Origin: Cytophagales bacterium
GTDB lineage: Bacteria; Bacteroidota; Bacteroidia; Cytophagales; Thermoflexibacteraceae
Direction of reading: 5' to 3'
NCBI GenBank assembly: GCA_013299115.1
Contig: JAAFKA010000009.1
Location: 62,001-126,000 of the forward strand
DNA length: 64,000 nt
The number at the start of each line of letters is the position of its first letter. Position 1 is the first letter of the stretch. A program made the position numbers and the translations under genes. The notes below the pieces were generated by a model. It made no database searches, was not told the origin of the DNA, and was given only the letters and a program-made list of their open reading frames with translations. Positions 30,689 through 40,312 of this stretch are shown in pieces.

Positions 30689-32065
30689 TTAATCAAAAAT
30701 AACTTCTTTGTCATTCAAGGCATTAATTATACGGTCTTGCTCTTTTTTCAAGATTTTATTTTTTGCCAAGTTGAGCAACAATAAGTTTTTGAGGTTGCCA
30801 ATTTTTTTAGGCAATAGAGTTAATTGGTTGTTCATTAGGTCTAAGGCTTGCACATTTGGCAAATCGCAGATAGAGTCGGGTAGTTTGGTAAGCAAATTGC
30901 CCCACAATACAACCACTCTTACATTGGTCAAGCTACCAAACTCAATAGGCAAAGCTGTTAGTTTGTTGGTGTTTAAGTCCAATGTAACTAAATTTTTCAA
31001 ATTGCCAATCGTAGCTGGTAAACTTGCTAATTGGTTACCCCACAAAACCAAATCTTTCATATTTGCCAAATTGCCCATTTCTGTAGGCAAACCTGTCAAA
31101 GCATTTACATTAAGGTCTAAGGTTTCCAATTTTTGCATACTACCAATTTCTTTGGGTAGTGTCTTAATTTTATTGTTACTTAAATCCAATTCTTTTAAGT
31201 TCCACAACTTGCCCATTTCAGCAGGTAATTCTTCGAGTTGGTTGTAAGAAGCATCAAATTGTTCCATTTTAGCCATATTCCCAATTTCGGCAGGCAAACG
31301 ACTGATGGTGTTGATACTTACATTGAGTTGTTTCAACCTTACCAAACTTCCAATTTCAGAAGGCAAACCTTTGAGTTGATTGGAATTAATATCAAACTTT
31401 TCTAAACTAACCAAAGTGGCAATCGAAGGCGGAAGTTGTTTGAGTTGGTTGTCCCAAATTTCCAACAAACGGAGGCTACGCAACTCACCAAAATTTTGAG
31501 GTAATGTTACCAATACATTGCTACTCATATCCAACTCCTCTAATTTTTGGAGTTTAGCAAATTCAGTAGGTAATTCTACTAATTGGTTGTGGTCTATATC
31601 CAATTTTTGCAAATTGACTAAATTACCTATTTCATTCGGCAATTTAGTTAGTTGGTTGCCCTCCAAATGCAAAACTTTAAGATTAGTAAGTTGAGTAACT
31701 TCGACAGGTAGATTTTGCAACTGGTTAGAGGACAGGTGCAAGATTTGCAAGTTTTTTAACTTGCCTATTTCGGCAGGCAAAGTTTCTAATTGGTTATCAC
31801 TCAAATAGAGTTCTTGCAAATTGAGTAGCTTGCCTATGTCGGCAGATAACTTGGGGGCAGCCTCCAATCCATCGCCTCCCCACACATCGGCATCAAATTT
31901 TACCAAATCCAGTTTATACACTTTCTCTGGATTTTTTAGAGCTTCTTCTAATGAGCTAAACAATTTTTCTTTGGCTAAGGCAGCAGAGTCTAACAAAGCA
32001 CCCTGTGCAAAACTAAATTGCCCGAAGAGCAACAGTCCGAAAGTGAGTATGGTTTTACGAAACAT
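30689..32065 (-). CDS. Secreted leucine-rich-repeat protein
   Basis: 458 residues with a signal peptide (MFRKTILTFGLLLFGQFSFA). From about residue 70 to 455 there are some 16 repeats of 23 residues with the bacterial LRR consensus LPAEIGKLKNLQILHLSSNQ. The solenoid is complete, with short caps on each side. Such proteins bind other proteins; the partner is unknown. Likely periplasmic or outer-membrane bound. The DNA repeats are less alike than in the TPR gene. Confidence 0.85.
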   Translation of the reverse strand: MFRKTILTFGLLLFGQFSFAQGALLDSAALAKEKLFSSLEEALKNPEKVYKLDLVKFDADVWGGDGLEAAPKLSADIGKLLNLQELYLSDNQLETLPAEIGKLKNLQILHLSSNQLQNLPVEVTQLTNLKVLHLEGNQLTKLPNEIGNLVNLQKLDIDHNQLVELPTEFAKLQKLEELDMSSNVLVTLPQNFGELRSLRLLEIWDNQLKQLPPSIATLVSLEKFDINSNQLKGLPSEIGSLVRLKQLNVSINTISRLPAEIGNMAKMEQFDASYNQLEELPAEMGKLWNLKELDLSNNKIKTLPKEIGSMQKLETLDLNVNALTGLPTEMGNLANMKDLVLWGNQLASLPATIGNLKNLVTLDLNTNKLTALPIEFGSLTNVRVVVLWGNLLTKLPDSICDLPNVQALDLMNNQLTLLPKKIGNLKNLLLLNLAKNKILKKEQDRIINALNDKEVIFD

Positions 32066-32232
32066 AACTGTTGGATAAATAACGGATAGACGGGCTTCAT
32101 TTGCACAAAACCCTGAATAAATGTAAACATATTATTTTTTTAGAAATAATTATACATTTTCTAAAAAAGTTTTTGTTTTTTTTCTAAAATTCCTTTTCAA
32201 ACAAAACACCCCCTATAATCTGGACTTGTTAA

Positions 32233-33249
32233 TTAGTTATATTTTGCATATAACCCCACAGCTTGTGTAAACTCTTTGCGAATAACCTCTACCAAAGTTG
32301 GTGGTTCTAAAACTGTTACTTGCGACCCATAGCTGATAATTTCCCTTTTCAGTTCATTGTTGATAACCAAATTTAGGATAACAGTACAGCCTTGCTCGTC
32401 TTCTTGCACAATTTGCTGCGAATGGTGAATGGGTTGCACCTTGATATAATTAGCTGCCAAAGTTGTAAAACGCAAAATAATTTTTTCAGGATTTTCGTCA
32501 AGCACCGTTACGCCAATGCAGTATTTATAAAAATCTTCGGCATTGAAACTAACTTTTTGCGGGGGCAAAAACGGCAAATTATATTCAAAAACAGTTTCAA
32601 TTCTGTCTATACCAAAAGTGCGAATTTCTTTGTAGTCTTCCACGTAGCCCAACACATACCACATATTGCGATATTCTTTCAACAGATAAGGGTGTACGAT
32701 ATACTGCTTGCAAAGTTCAGAATTAAATTTTTTGTATGTGATTTCAATCACCTTGTTATGACTGACCAAACTTATCAACTTGCTCAACAGCATACTACCT
32801 TTGAAGTAAGGCACTTTGTCTATCTGTACACATTGGTGTACAGTTTTTAGCGGATGGTTTTTCAGTGTGCGGGTAATTTCTACACCGTCCAGCACCTTGT
32901 CCACTGCATCAGAAAACTCTGCAAAGATGGGCAACTCCTTAAAGTCTTTCAAAATAGTTTCGACAAAAGTCAAGGCAACCAAATTGTCTTCTGAAAGATT
33001 GACCGAAAGAAACTTGTAATTTTTGTCTGTATATTCGTAGCCTTTTTGCTTTTTGTTGTAGGCAATGGGGGCATCAAATTCCTCACGCATGGCGTTGAGG
33101 TCTTTTTCTATGGTAGAACCCGAACTCACCCCAAATTTTTCGTTGCAAGAGTCTAATAATTCTTCTTTGGTCGGATATTTCTTAAATTTATTACGCAACA
33201 TCTGGTCGATGAGCATATAACGTAAGAAAGCAAGTTTGCTGCTGGGCAT
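32233..33249 (-). CDS. WYL-domain transcriptional regulator (YafY-like)
   Basis: 338 residues. The N-terminal winged helix (YPTKEELLDSCNEKFGVSSG to AMREEFDAPIAYN) is followed by a WYL domain (about 145-250: IEITYKKFNSE, VHPYLLKEYRNMWYVLGYV, RTFGIDRIETV) and a WCX-like C-terminus. WYL proteins sense nucleic acids or small ligands and control DNA-damage or defence genes. It is single; a TAGCTTTG-type box (33282-33289, reverse strand) is upstream. Confidence 0.85.
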   Translation of the reverse strand: MPSSKLAFLRYMLIDQMLRNKFKKYPTKEELLDSCNEKFGVSSGSTIEKDLNAMREEFDAPIAYNKKQKGYEYTDKNYKFLSVNLSEDNLVALTFVETILKDFKELPIFAEFSDAVDKVLDGVEITRTLKNHPLKTVHQCVQIDKVPYFKGSMLLSKLISLVSHNKVIEITYKKFNSELCKQYIVHPYLLKEYRNMWYVLGYVEDYKEIRTFGIDRIETVFEYNLPFLPPQKVSFNAEDFYKYCIGVTVLDENPEKIILRFTTLAANYIKVQPIHHSQQIVQEDEQGCTVILNLVINNELKREIISYGSQVTVLEPPTLVEVIRKEFTQAVGLYAKYN

Positions 33250-33434
33250 AGTCTTTGAAATCGTATTTTATAAAAGTGATGCAAAGCTAATAAATTTTCT
33301 ATACTACTTATTACTTGGCTTCATAAGGCTAAGATATAAATTTGTTTGATAAAAGTAAAACGATACCTAAATAATTAAAAAAACTTTACAATTTTTGTGG
33401 TTGTTTTGCAACTAATGCCACTAAAAAATATTTA

Positions 33435-33468
33435 AAAGTAACATTTCTTTGAGAAATCTTACTTTTTT
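33435..33468. terminator. Hairpin with T-run
   Basis: AAAAGTAACATTTCT and AGAAATCTTACTTTTTT form an imperfect stem around TTG. It lies in the noncoding region between the divergent WYL and amylase genes, so it may be a leader hairpin rather than a terminator. Confidence 0.35.
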
Positions 33469-33480
33469 GTAAATTACGCC

Positions 33481-33534
33481 ATTCGCCTGAAGACGAATAT
33501 ACAGTAAAACATTTGCCTGAAGGCAAATATACAG
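33481..33534. repeat. Two short palindromes in tandem upstream of the amylase gene
   Basis: ATTCGCCTGAAGACGAAT (33481-33498) and ATTTGCCTGAAGGCAAAT (33511-33528), both followed by ATACAG. The C-G to T-A change at one pair keeps the stem. A third member is at 844-861. Confidence 0.65.
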
Positions 33535-33552
33535 ACCTAACCAAACAGAAAA

Positions 33553-36444
33553 ATGAAAATGAAACTCTATTTCAAAAAATTATTGGTTGCTATTCTTGCC
33601 GTATTCGGCTTTTTGCCTGGTAGCCACGCCCAGCAAATTGTAAGCACCACGCCCGCCAATCCTACTGATAATGAGGAGATTACCTTAGTCTATGATGCAG
33701 CCATAGGCAATGGTGGACTGGTCGGGACTACTTCGGTTTATATGCACTCTGGCGTTATTTTGTCCAGCCAAACAGGTACAGATTGGTCGAATGTCATAGG
33801 CACGTGGGGGCAAGACAACGGCATAGGCAGAATGACCTCTATGGGCAGCAACCGTTGGCAAATCAAAATCAATCCTCGCACCTACTACACAGGTGTACCC
33901 GCCAGCCGCCGAATTTTCCGTTTGGCTATGGTTTTTCGCAATGCTGATGGCACAAAAGAGGGCAAAAACAATGGGGCAGACATCTTTGTCGACCTCCGCC
34001 CTACGGGTTTGGGTTTGACTTTTACAAGTCCTGTGGTGTCCACTAACCCTGTTTTTGTGAATGCCAACCAAGCCATTTCTATTCAGGCTGCGGTTTCGGC
34101 TACTGCCAATGTTGCTATTTTTGACAACGCAACCCAAGTGGCTACGCTAACAGGCGTAACAGCCATAAACCAAAGCATTACGCCCACCACCGAAGGAGCA
34201 GGGCTGATAAGGATTGTTACCACCGCAGGCACGCAGACCGTAAACGACACCATACGCTATGTGCGTAACCCACAACAGGTTACGGAGGCATTGCCCGCAG
34301 GTGTGCAAGACGGTATCAATTATGTAAACAATACAAGTGTAATTTTGGTATTGGCTGCTCCTCTCAAAAGATTTGTCTATGTAATTGGCGAGTTTAATAA
34401 TTGGCAATTTAACGCCAATTCTTTTATGCGGAGAACTCCCGATGGCAATCGTTATTGGCTGCAAATCAACAACTTAGTGGCAGGGCAAGAATATGCTTTT
34501 CAGTATTTTGTCGATGGCGAAATTCGCACTACCGACCCTTATTGCACAAAAATTTTAGATGGTTGGAATGATGGAAGTATCAATTCAGGCAATATCATTC
34601 GTTTTCCTAACCTCAAACCTTTTCCTGCGGGAGTGCCACAGGGCATTGTGGGTATTTTGCAAACTGCCAAACCTGCTTATAATTGGAAAGTTACCAATTT
34701 CAGGAAACCCGAAAAACGTGATATGGTGGTTTATGAACTGCATTTTAGGGATTTTACTCCCGAAAGCACCATCAAAGCTGCTACCGCAAGGCTACAATAT
34801 TTGAAAGATTTGGGTACAAACGTCATAGAACTGATGCCTGTCAATGAATTTTCGGGCAACGATAGTTGGGGCTACAATCCTATCAACTACTTTGCTCCCG
34901 ACAAATATTACGGCACAGAAAACGACTTGAAAGAGTTTATAGACAGGTCGCATGAGTTGGGAATGGCAGTGGTAATTGACATGGTTTTGAATCAGGCTGA
35001 TGGGGCATTTCCAATGGTGCAAATGTACTGGGACGCCGCCAATCGCCGACCCGCCGCCAACAATCCTTGGTTTAACCCCATTGCTACGCACCCTTTCAGT
35101 GTTTTTTATGATTTCAACCACGAGTCGGACTGGACAAAAGCATTTGTAAAAAGAGTAAACGAATATTGGATAAGAGAATTTAAGGTCGACGGCTACCGTT
35201 TCGATTTGTCTAAGGGCTTTACCCAAAAAGTTACGTTGGGAGTTCCCAATGAAGTAAATGTTTGGTCTGCACCCGATGCCTCTCGAATTGCAATCTGGAA
35301 AAGAATAGCCGATGAAATTTGGGCAACGGACAATACAAGCTATGTAATTCTCGAACATTTGGGCGACAATGTGGAGGAAAAAGAGTTGGGCGAATACAAA
35401 AACGGAATGATTTTTTGGGGCAATATCAATGGCGACTTCCAAAGTGCAACCGCAGGACTTGGTGGCAACCTCAACTGGACTTTTCATGGCACAAGAGGCT
35501 GGAACCAGCCTGGCGTGCTTGCTTATATGGAAAGCCACGACGAAGAAAGACTCATGTTCAACGCCTTGCAAAAGGGAGCAAGCGGAGAAAATGGTTACAA
35601 TATCAAAACTCTGAACACAGCCTTAGAAAGAATGAAGTTGGGGGCTGCATTTTTCTTCCCTATTCCTGGTCCAAAATTGATTTGGCAGTTTGGTGAACTG
35701 GGCTATGACGTGAGCATAAACGAAGGCGGAAGAACCAATAGAAAACCTGTTCGGTGGAACTATTTTGACGAACCTACACGCAAAAGTCTATATAAAACCT
35801 ACCAAACTTTGATTAATCTCCGCAAAATGGAGGCTTTTCGCACCCTTGACGTGAGCCAAGTTACGCTAAACCTCAACAATTCGAGCCTGAAACGCATGAC
35901 CATTCGCCACTCGACGATGAATGTGCATATCATTGGCAATTTTTCTGCCTTCGACTCTGAAGAATACGAATTGCGTGTGCCGAACACAGGACTTTGGTAT
36001 GATTATTTTTCGGGAGATACTATCAACGTGAGAGATGTGAACGAAAAACTGACCATGAAGGCTGGCGAATGGCACATTTTGACTACGGTGCAGTTGCAAA
36101 AACCTGAAAGTGGTTTGTCTAATTGGAAAATGCAACGGTTTATACCCAAACCTCCAGACCCTCCATTGTCTTCGGCAGACGAAATTTTTAGCAACAATTT
36201 GACCGTATTCCCAAATCCTTCGGCTCATGGCATTTTCCAAATCAAAGCCGAAAATGCAGTAGCTAACAGCCTCTTAGTCAAGGTTTTTGACATCTTGGGC
36301 AAAGAAGTGGTGGCAAGGCAGACATGGAAACAAGGCTTGCAAGCTACCTTAGTCATTAATTTGCAACACCTCCCCGCAGGCGTATATTTTGTGGAGTTGA
36401 GTGATGGCAAATTGCGGGCAATGAAAAAAGTAATGAGCAAGTAA
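33553..36444 (+). CDS. GH13 alpha-amylase-family protein exported by type IX secretion
   Basis: 963 residues. Signal peptide (MKMKLYFKKLLVAILAVFGF to HAQ). N-terminal beta-sandwich region, a CBM48-like module (about 255-370: RFVYVIGEFNNWQF), then the catalytic barrel with all four GH13 regions: VVIDMVLNQ, VDGYRFDLSKG (nucleophile Asp551), VILEHLGD (acid Glu601) and MESHDEERL (Asp663). The last 80 residues (LTVFPNPSAHGIFQI to MKKVMSK) form a T9SS type A sorting domain. It should be secreted to act on alpha-glucans at the cell surface. Confidence 0.9.
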   Translation: MKMKLYFKKLLVAILAVFGFLPGSHAQQIVSTTPANPTDNEEITLVYDAAIGNGGLVGTTSVYMHSGVILSSQTGTDWSNVIGTWGQDNGIGRMTSMGSNRWQIKINPRTYYTGVPASRRIFRLAMVFRNADGTKEGKNNGADIFVDLRPTGLGLTFTSPVVSTNPVFVNANQAISIQAAVSATANVAIFDNATQVATLTGVTAINQSITPTTEGAGLIRIVTTAGTQTVNDTIRYVRNPQQVTEALPAGVQDGINYVNNTSVILVLAAPLKRFVYVIGEFNNWQFNANSFMRRTPDGNRYWLQINNLVAGQEYAFQYFVDGEIRTTDPYCTKILDGWNDGSINSGNIIRFPNLKPFPAGVPQGIVGILQTAKPAYNWKVTNFRKPEKRDMVVYELHFRDFTPESTIKAATARLQYLKDLGTNVIELMPVNEFSGNDSWGYNPINYFAPDKYYGTENDLKEFIDRSHELGMAVVIDMVLNQADGAFPMVQMYWDAANRRPAANNPWFNPIATHPFSVFYDFNHESDWTKAFVKRVNEYWIREFKVDGYRFDLSKGFTQKVTLGVPNEVNVWSAPDASRIAIWKRIADEIWATDNTSYVILEHLGDNVEEKELGEYKNGMIFWGNINGDFQSATAGLGGNLNWTFHGTRGWNQPGVLAYMESHDEERLMFNALQKGASGENGYNIKTLNTALERMKLGAAFFFPIPGPKLIWQFGELGYDVSINEGGRTNRKPVRWNYFDEPTRKSLYKTYQTLINLRKMEAFRTLDVSQVTLNLNNSSLKRMTIRHSTMNVHIIGNFSAFDSEEYELRVPNTGLWYDYFSGDTINVRDVNEKLTMKAGEWHILTTVQLQKPESGLSNWKMQRFIPKPPDPPLSSADEIFSNNLTVFPNPSAHGIFQIKAENAVANSLLVKVFDILGKEVVARQTWKQGLQATLVINLQHLPAGVYFVELSDGKLRAMKKVMSK

Positions 36445-36518
36445 AGTTGTTTAGTTAATATAAGTAGTTAGACTTAAATAATCGACAGTATTTTAGTGTC
36501 TATGTATCTGATTATCAG

Positions 36519-36551
36519 AATTATCCGACACCTCAAAGGTGTCGGATAATT
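36519..36551 (+). terminator. 15-bp hairpin after the amylase gene
   Basis: AATTATCCGACACCT, CAA, AGGTGTCGGATAATT. Perfect 15-bp stem 75 bp after the stop. Related palindromes occur at 61685-61713 and 61721-61749. Without a T-run it may be a repeat rather than a true terminator. Confidence 0.45.
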
Positions 36552-36582
36552 GGGTTTAACCACTTAAGTTGCTTAGTAGATA

Positions 36583-36620
36583 TAAAACGGACTTTGGCTA
36601 GCAACGGTTAGTCCGTTTTA
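36583..36620. repeat. Inverted repeat upstream of the SpoIIE gene
   Basis: TAAAACGGACT (36583-36593) pairs with AGTCCGTTTTA (36610-36620) around a 16-base loop. Function unknown; it is 62 bp before the start codon. Confidence 0.5.
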
Positions 36621-36681
36621 AGCAACAATGTTAAAGGCATTGAAACACATTATCAAAACATAGTTGACGTAGTCATTACAG

Positions 36682-38196
36682 ATGTTCAGAAAATATACAG
36701 AATTTGGGCTAAACCCAGCAATGACTATCGAGGAAAACAAAAGTATTCGGTTAGTCAATCAAATAGCAGTGGCTATGATACCTGCCTTGTTTTTGATGAC
36801 CGTAGTGGTTACGGTTATTCAAAAAGGCAACAATCCTTTGTTGTATTTGCAGCCCATCAATATTTTGTTGTGCTTTTTTGTGTTGTGGCTCAATTACAAG
36901 CATTTTATCAATCTTTCTCGTTTTGTTTTTTGCGTTTTTCCTGCCCTCAATATTCTGGGTTTTTCTATTATTACCAAACTCAACGGACTGACCAACAATT
37001 TGGCTTTTGCCCTCATGCCGCGTGCAGGGCTGTTGATTTGTATAGTGATGCCTGTTTTATTTTTTGGCTATGCTCGCCGCAGATTATTGCTGTTGGCAAT
37101 GTTGCCCTCTGTTCTGGTCTTTTTAGGTTTTGACACCATTCATAAATTATTTGGCATCGACCTTGCCAATTTGCCTTACCATCCGCAAGATTATTTTCTT
37201 ATTCGGTCAAGTTATTTAATAGCCTTGTTGGTGTTAGTGCCTGCTATTTTGACCTTGCAACGAGCAAATTTGGAATACGAACAAGCCCTTAATAAGTCAA
37301 AAGAGGAAATAGAAGCCCAACGTGATGACCTCAATATCAAAACGCAGTTGCTACACGAAAGTAACCAAGACCTCACCGCCAGCATTACCTACGCCAAGCG
37401 GATACAAAACGCCATGTTGCTTACTGAAAGTCAAATCAAACAAATGCTACCCAATAGTTTTGTGCTGTTTAGTCCGCGCGACATCGTGAGTGGAGATTTT
37501 TATTATTGCACCCAATTTCAAAACCAAACAACGGATAAAATTATTTTGGCAGCCTTAGACTGCACAGGGCATGGCGTGCCAGGGGCTTTTATGAGTATGG
37601 TCGGCAACGAAATTTTAAACGAAGTGATTTTGACCCGACAACTACACACTCCAAATTTGATTTTGGCTGCTCTGCACAAAGGCGTGCAGCAAGCTCTCAA
37701 ACAAAAAGAAACTAACAATCAAGATGGAATGGACGTGGCTTTGGTAGCCTTAACCAAAAATCCGAATGACCCTAATCAATTCACAACCATAGAATATGCA
37801 GGGGCTATGAATCCTTTGTATCTTTTTTGCCAGCAAGCCAAAGAAGATAATTTGCAATTTGAATTTATAGAAATTAAAGCCACCAAACGACCCATAGGAG
37901 GTTTTGCAGGGGAAGACGAAAGAAATTATACCAATCACGTAATAGATTTGGTTGCAAAAAACTACCAAACTTGTCGGATTTATCTCTGTTCTGATGGCTA
38001 CCAAGACCAATTTGGCGGAGAAAAAGGACAAAAGTTTTTGTCTAAAAGATTCAAAGAATTATTGGCAACGATGCAAACCAACTCTTTTGCCAACCATAAA
38101 CAAATTTTGGCTACTACACTCCACCATTGGACTACGCACCCCAAAACAGTGGAACAGATAGACGATATTTTAGTAATGGGTGTAGAACTAATCTAA
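36682..38196 (+). CDS. SpoIIE-type PP2C serine phosphatase with membrane domain
   Basis: 504 residues. Six or so membrane helices (about 30-200), a coiled-coil linker (ANLEYEQALNKSKEEIEAQR), then a SpoIIE/RsbU-type phosphatase (about 235-500) with YAKRIQNAML, FSPRDIVSGDFYY, LAALDCTGHGVPGAFMSM and LYLCSDG-type elements (RIYLCSDGYQDQFGG). The metal-binding Asp residues are present. Such proteins dephosphorylate anti-anti-sigma factors or other phosphoproteins. No partner gene adjoins. Confidence 0.85.
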   Translation: MFRKYTEFGLNPAMTIEENKSIRLVNQIAVAMIPALFLMTVVVTVIQKGNNPLLYLQPINILLCFFVLWLNYKHFINLSRFVFCVFPALNILGFSIITKLNGLTNNLAFALMPRAGLLICIVMPVLFFGYARRRLLLLAMLPSVLVFLGFDTIHKLFGIDLANLPYHPQDYFLIRSSYLIALLVLVPAILTLQRANLEYEQALNKSKEEIEAQRDDLNIKTQLLHESNQDLTASITYAKRIQNAMLLTESQIKQMLPNSFVLFSPRDIVSGDFYYCTQFQNQTTDKIILAALDCTGHGVPGAFMSMVGNEILNEVILTRQLHTPNLILAALHKGVQQALKQKETNNQDGMDVALVALTKNPNDPNQFTTIEYAGAMNPLYLFCQQAKEDNLQFEFIEIKATKRPIGGFAGEDERNYTNHVIDLVAKNYQTCRIYLCSDGYQDQFGGEKGQKFLSKRFKELLATMQTNSFANHKQILATTLHHWTTHPKTVEQIDDILVMGVELI

Positions 38197-38343
38197 CTGG
38201 TTATGCCTTAACAAGTCAAAATTCTTTGTTTTTAGTACGTTTAAGGGTTTGTAAAATAATAAAATTTAAGTTAAAATATTGGAAATCAATAAGTTAAAAA
38301 AATAATTAAATAGAGTAACAACCACTAATTCATAATTCTCATC

Positions 38344-40245
38344 ATGTTTTCTATCACACACAAATTTTATTTGTTTTGCAGCCTTGCCTTTTTGCTTAGT
38401 GGACTAACTAATTGCAATAAACAAGCAGAGCAAAAAAACAACAACACGACAACCAATATGCCAGTCAGCACACAACCACAACAAGATATTCATACGTTTG
38501 CACGCCCACAAGAGGTGGTGATGCAGCACCTCAATTTGGAACTAAGCGTAGATTTTAAACAGCAAATTTTGAAAGGCAAAGCCACTTGTGCCATTAAAAA
38601 CCTTGCAAAAACCAATAAATTTTATGTGGACACCAAAGATTTGCAAATAGAAAAGGTAGAAATAGGGCAACAAAGCACCACTTTCAAATTAGGCGAGGAA
38701 AAAGCCTTTTTGGGCAGACCTTTGGAGATAGATATTTTTGGAAGTACCGACAGCGTAACCATTTACTACCAAACCAGCCCTACGGCAGAGGCTTTGCAGT
38801 GGCTTTCGGCTGCACAAACGGCAGGCAAAAAAGCACCTTATTTGTTTACCCAATCGCAAGCTATTTTGGCAAGGACATGGATTCCTTGCCAAGACAGCCC
38901 TGGTATTCGGTTTACCTATCAGGCAAAAATCAACGTACCTGAAAATTTATTGGCGGTAATGAGTGCCAATAATCCAACAGAAAAAAACACGAAGGGTGAA
39001 TATTTTTTCAAAATGGACAAAGCCATTCCTGCTTACTTGTTGGCGTTGGCAGTCGGAGATTTTAGCTTTAAGCCCACAGGCACACGCACAGGTGTCTATG
39101 CAGAAGCAGCAAGTTTGGACAAAGCCGTTGCTGAATTTGCAGACATGGAAAAAATGCTCGAAGCTGCCGAAAAACTCTACGGACAATACGATTGGGGAAG
39201 GTATGACGTATTGGTGATGCCCCCAAGTTTTCCGTTTGGAGGTATGGAAAACCCAAAATTGACTTTTGTAACGCCAACTATCATTACTGGCGACCAATCC
39301 TTAGTGAGTTTGGTGGCACACGAATTGGCTCATTCGTGGTCGGGCAACTTAGTTACCAACGCAACATGGGCAGATTTTTGGCTGAACGAAGGGTTTACAG
39401 TTTATTTCGAAAGGCGGATAATGGAGGCTGTTTACGGCAAACAATATGCTGCCATGCTCGAACTCATTGGTTTGCAAGACGTGAAAGACGAAATCGTAGC
39501 CATGAACAATGGCGAGGACACCAAATTGAAAATAGACCTTGCCAACAGAAACCCCGATGACGGCGTTACGCACATAGCTTACGAAAAAGGTTTTTTCTTT
39601 CTCCGCACCATAGAAGAAGCCGTAGGTCGTGAAAAATTTGATGCTTTTGTCAAGCAATATTTCAAAACTTTTGCCTACCAAAGCATCACAACCGAACAGT
39701 TTTTGGATTACCTGAACAAAAACTTGCTCGATGCTTTGCCCGCAGCCAAAGAAAAAATAAATGCTCAACAGTGGATTTATGCAACAGGGTTGCCAACGAA
39801 CCACCCCACGCTAAAATCTGAACAATTTGCTTATGTGGACACCTGCATAGCTGCGTGGCTGAATGGCAGCAGCCCTACGCTGTTCAAAACTTCGCAATGG
39901 ACTACCCACGAATGGTTGCGTTTTGTTCGGAGTTTGCCCGAAAACATTACCCTCGAACAAATGACAGTTTTAGACAATACTTTTAAGTTGTCTAACACCA
40001 ATAATGCCGAAATAGCAGCCGTTTGGTTTGTTTTGGCAGCCAAAAAAGACTACAAAACAGCCTATTTGCCAATGGAAAAATTTTTAACCCAAGTAGGACG
40101 CAGAAAATTTATTGTGCCTATTTACCAAGCCTTGTATAAAAATGCAAATCCTCAAACCAAAAATTGGGCAGAACAAACCTACAAAAGAGCAAGGGCAGGT
40201 TATCATGCTGTGGCTGTAGTTACGTTAGATAAATTATTTGGATAA
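38344..40245 (+). CDS. M1 family aminopeptidase (leukotriene A4 hydrolase-like), lipoprotein
   Basis: 633 residues. A lipobox (LSGLTNCNK, lipidated Cys at about 24) follows the signal helix. The N-terminal saddle domain is followed by the substrate motif GGMEN (299-303) and the zinc site HELAH (326-330) with the third ligand Glu349 in FWLNEG. The C-terminal helical domain resembles LTA4 hydrolase. It removes N-terminal residues from peptides in the periplasm or at the surface. Upstream neighbours are unrelated. The metal site is intact. Confidence 0.9.
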   Translation: MFSITHKFYLFCSLAFLLSGLTNCNKQAEQKNNNTTTNMPVSTQPQQDIHTFARPQEVVMQHLNLELSVDFKQQILKGKATCAIKNLAKTNKFYVDTKDLQIEKVEIGQQSTTFKLGEEKAFLGRPLEIDIFGSTDSVTIYYQTSPTAEALQWLSAAQTAGKKAPYLFTQSQAILARTWIPCQDSPGIRFTYQAKINVPENLLAVMSANNPTEKNTKGEYFFKMDKAIPAYLLALAVGDFSFKPTGTRTGVYAEAASLDKAVAEFADMEKMLEAAEKLYGQYDWGRYDVLVMPPSFPFGGMENPKLTFVTPTIITGDQSLVSLVAHELAHSWSGNLVTNATWADFWLNEGFTVYFERRIMEAVYGKQYAAMLELIGLQDVKDEIVAMNNGEDTKLKIDLANRNPDDGVTHIAYEKGFFFLRTIEEAVGREKFDAFVKQYFKTFAYQSITTEQFLDYLNKNLLDALPAAKEKINAQQWIYATGLPTNHPTLKSEQFAYVDTCIAAWLNGSSPTLFKTSQWTTHEWLRFVRSLPENITLEQMTVLDNTFKLSNTNNAEIAAVWFVLAAKKDYKTAYLPMEKFLTQVGRRKFIVPIYQALYKNANPQTKNWAEQTYKRARAGYHAVAVVTLDKLFG

Positions 40246-40312
40246 ATTATTTAGAATATAATCAATATCAAGCTATTACATTCTAATCAGTACTTTTCAA
40301 ATTCTACCCCCC

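Noticed and set aside
30689-32065. LRR protein as part of the gasdermin defence system
   Set aside because: It has a signal peptide and lies 13 kb away, so it would be outside the cytoplasm.
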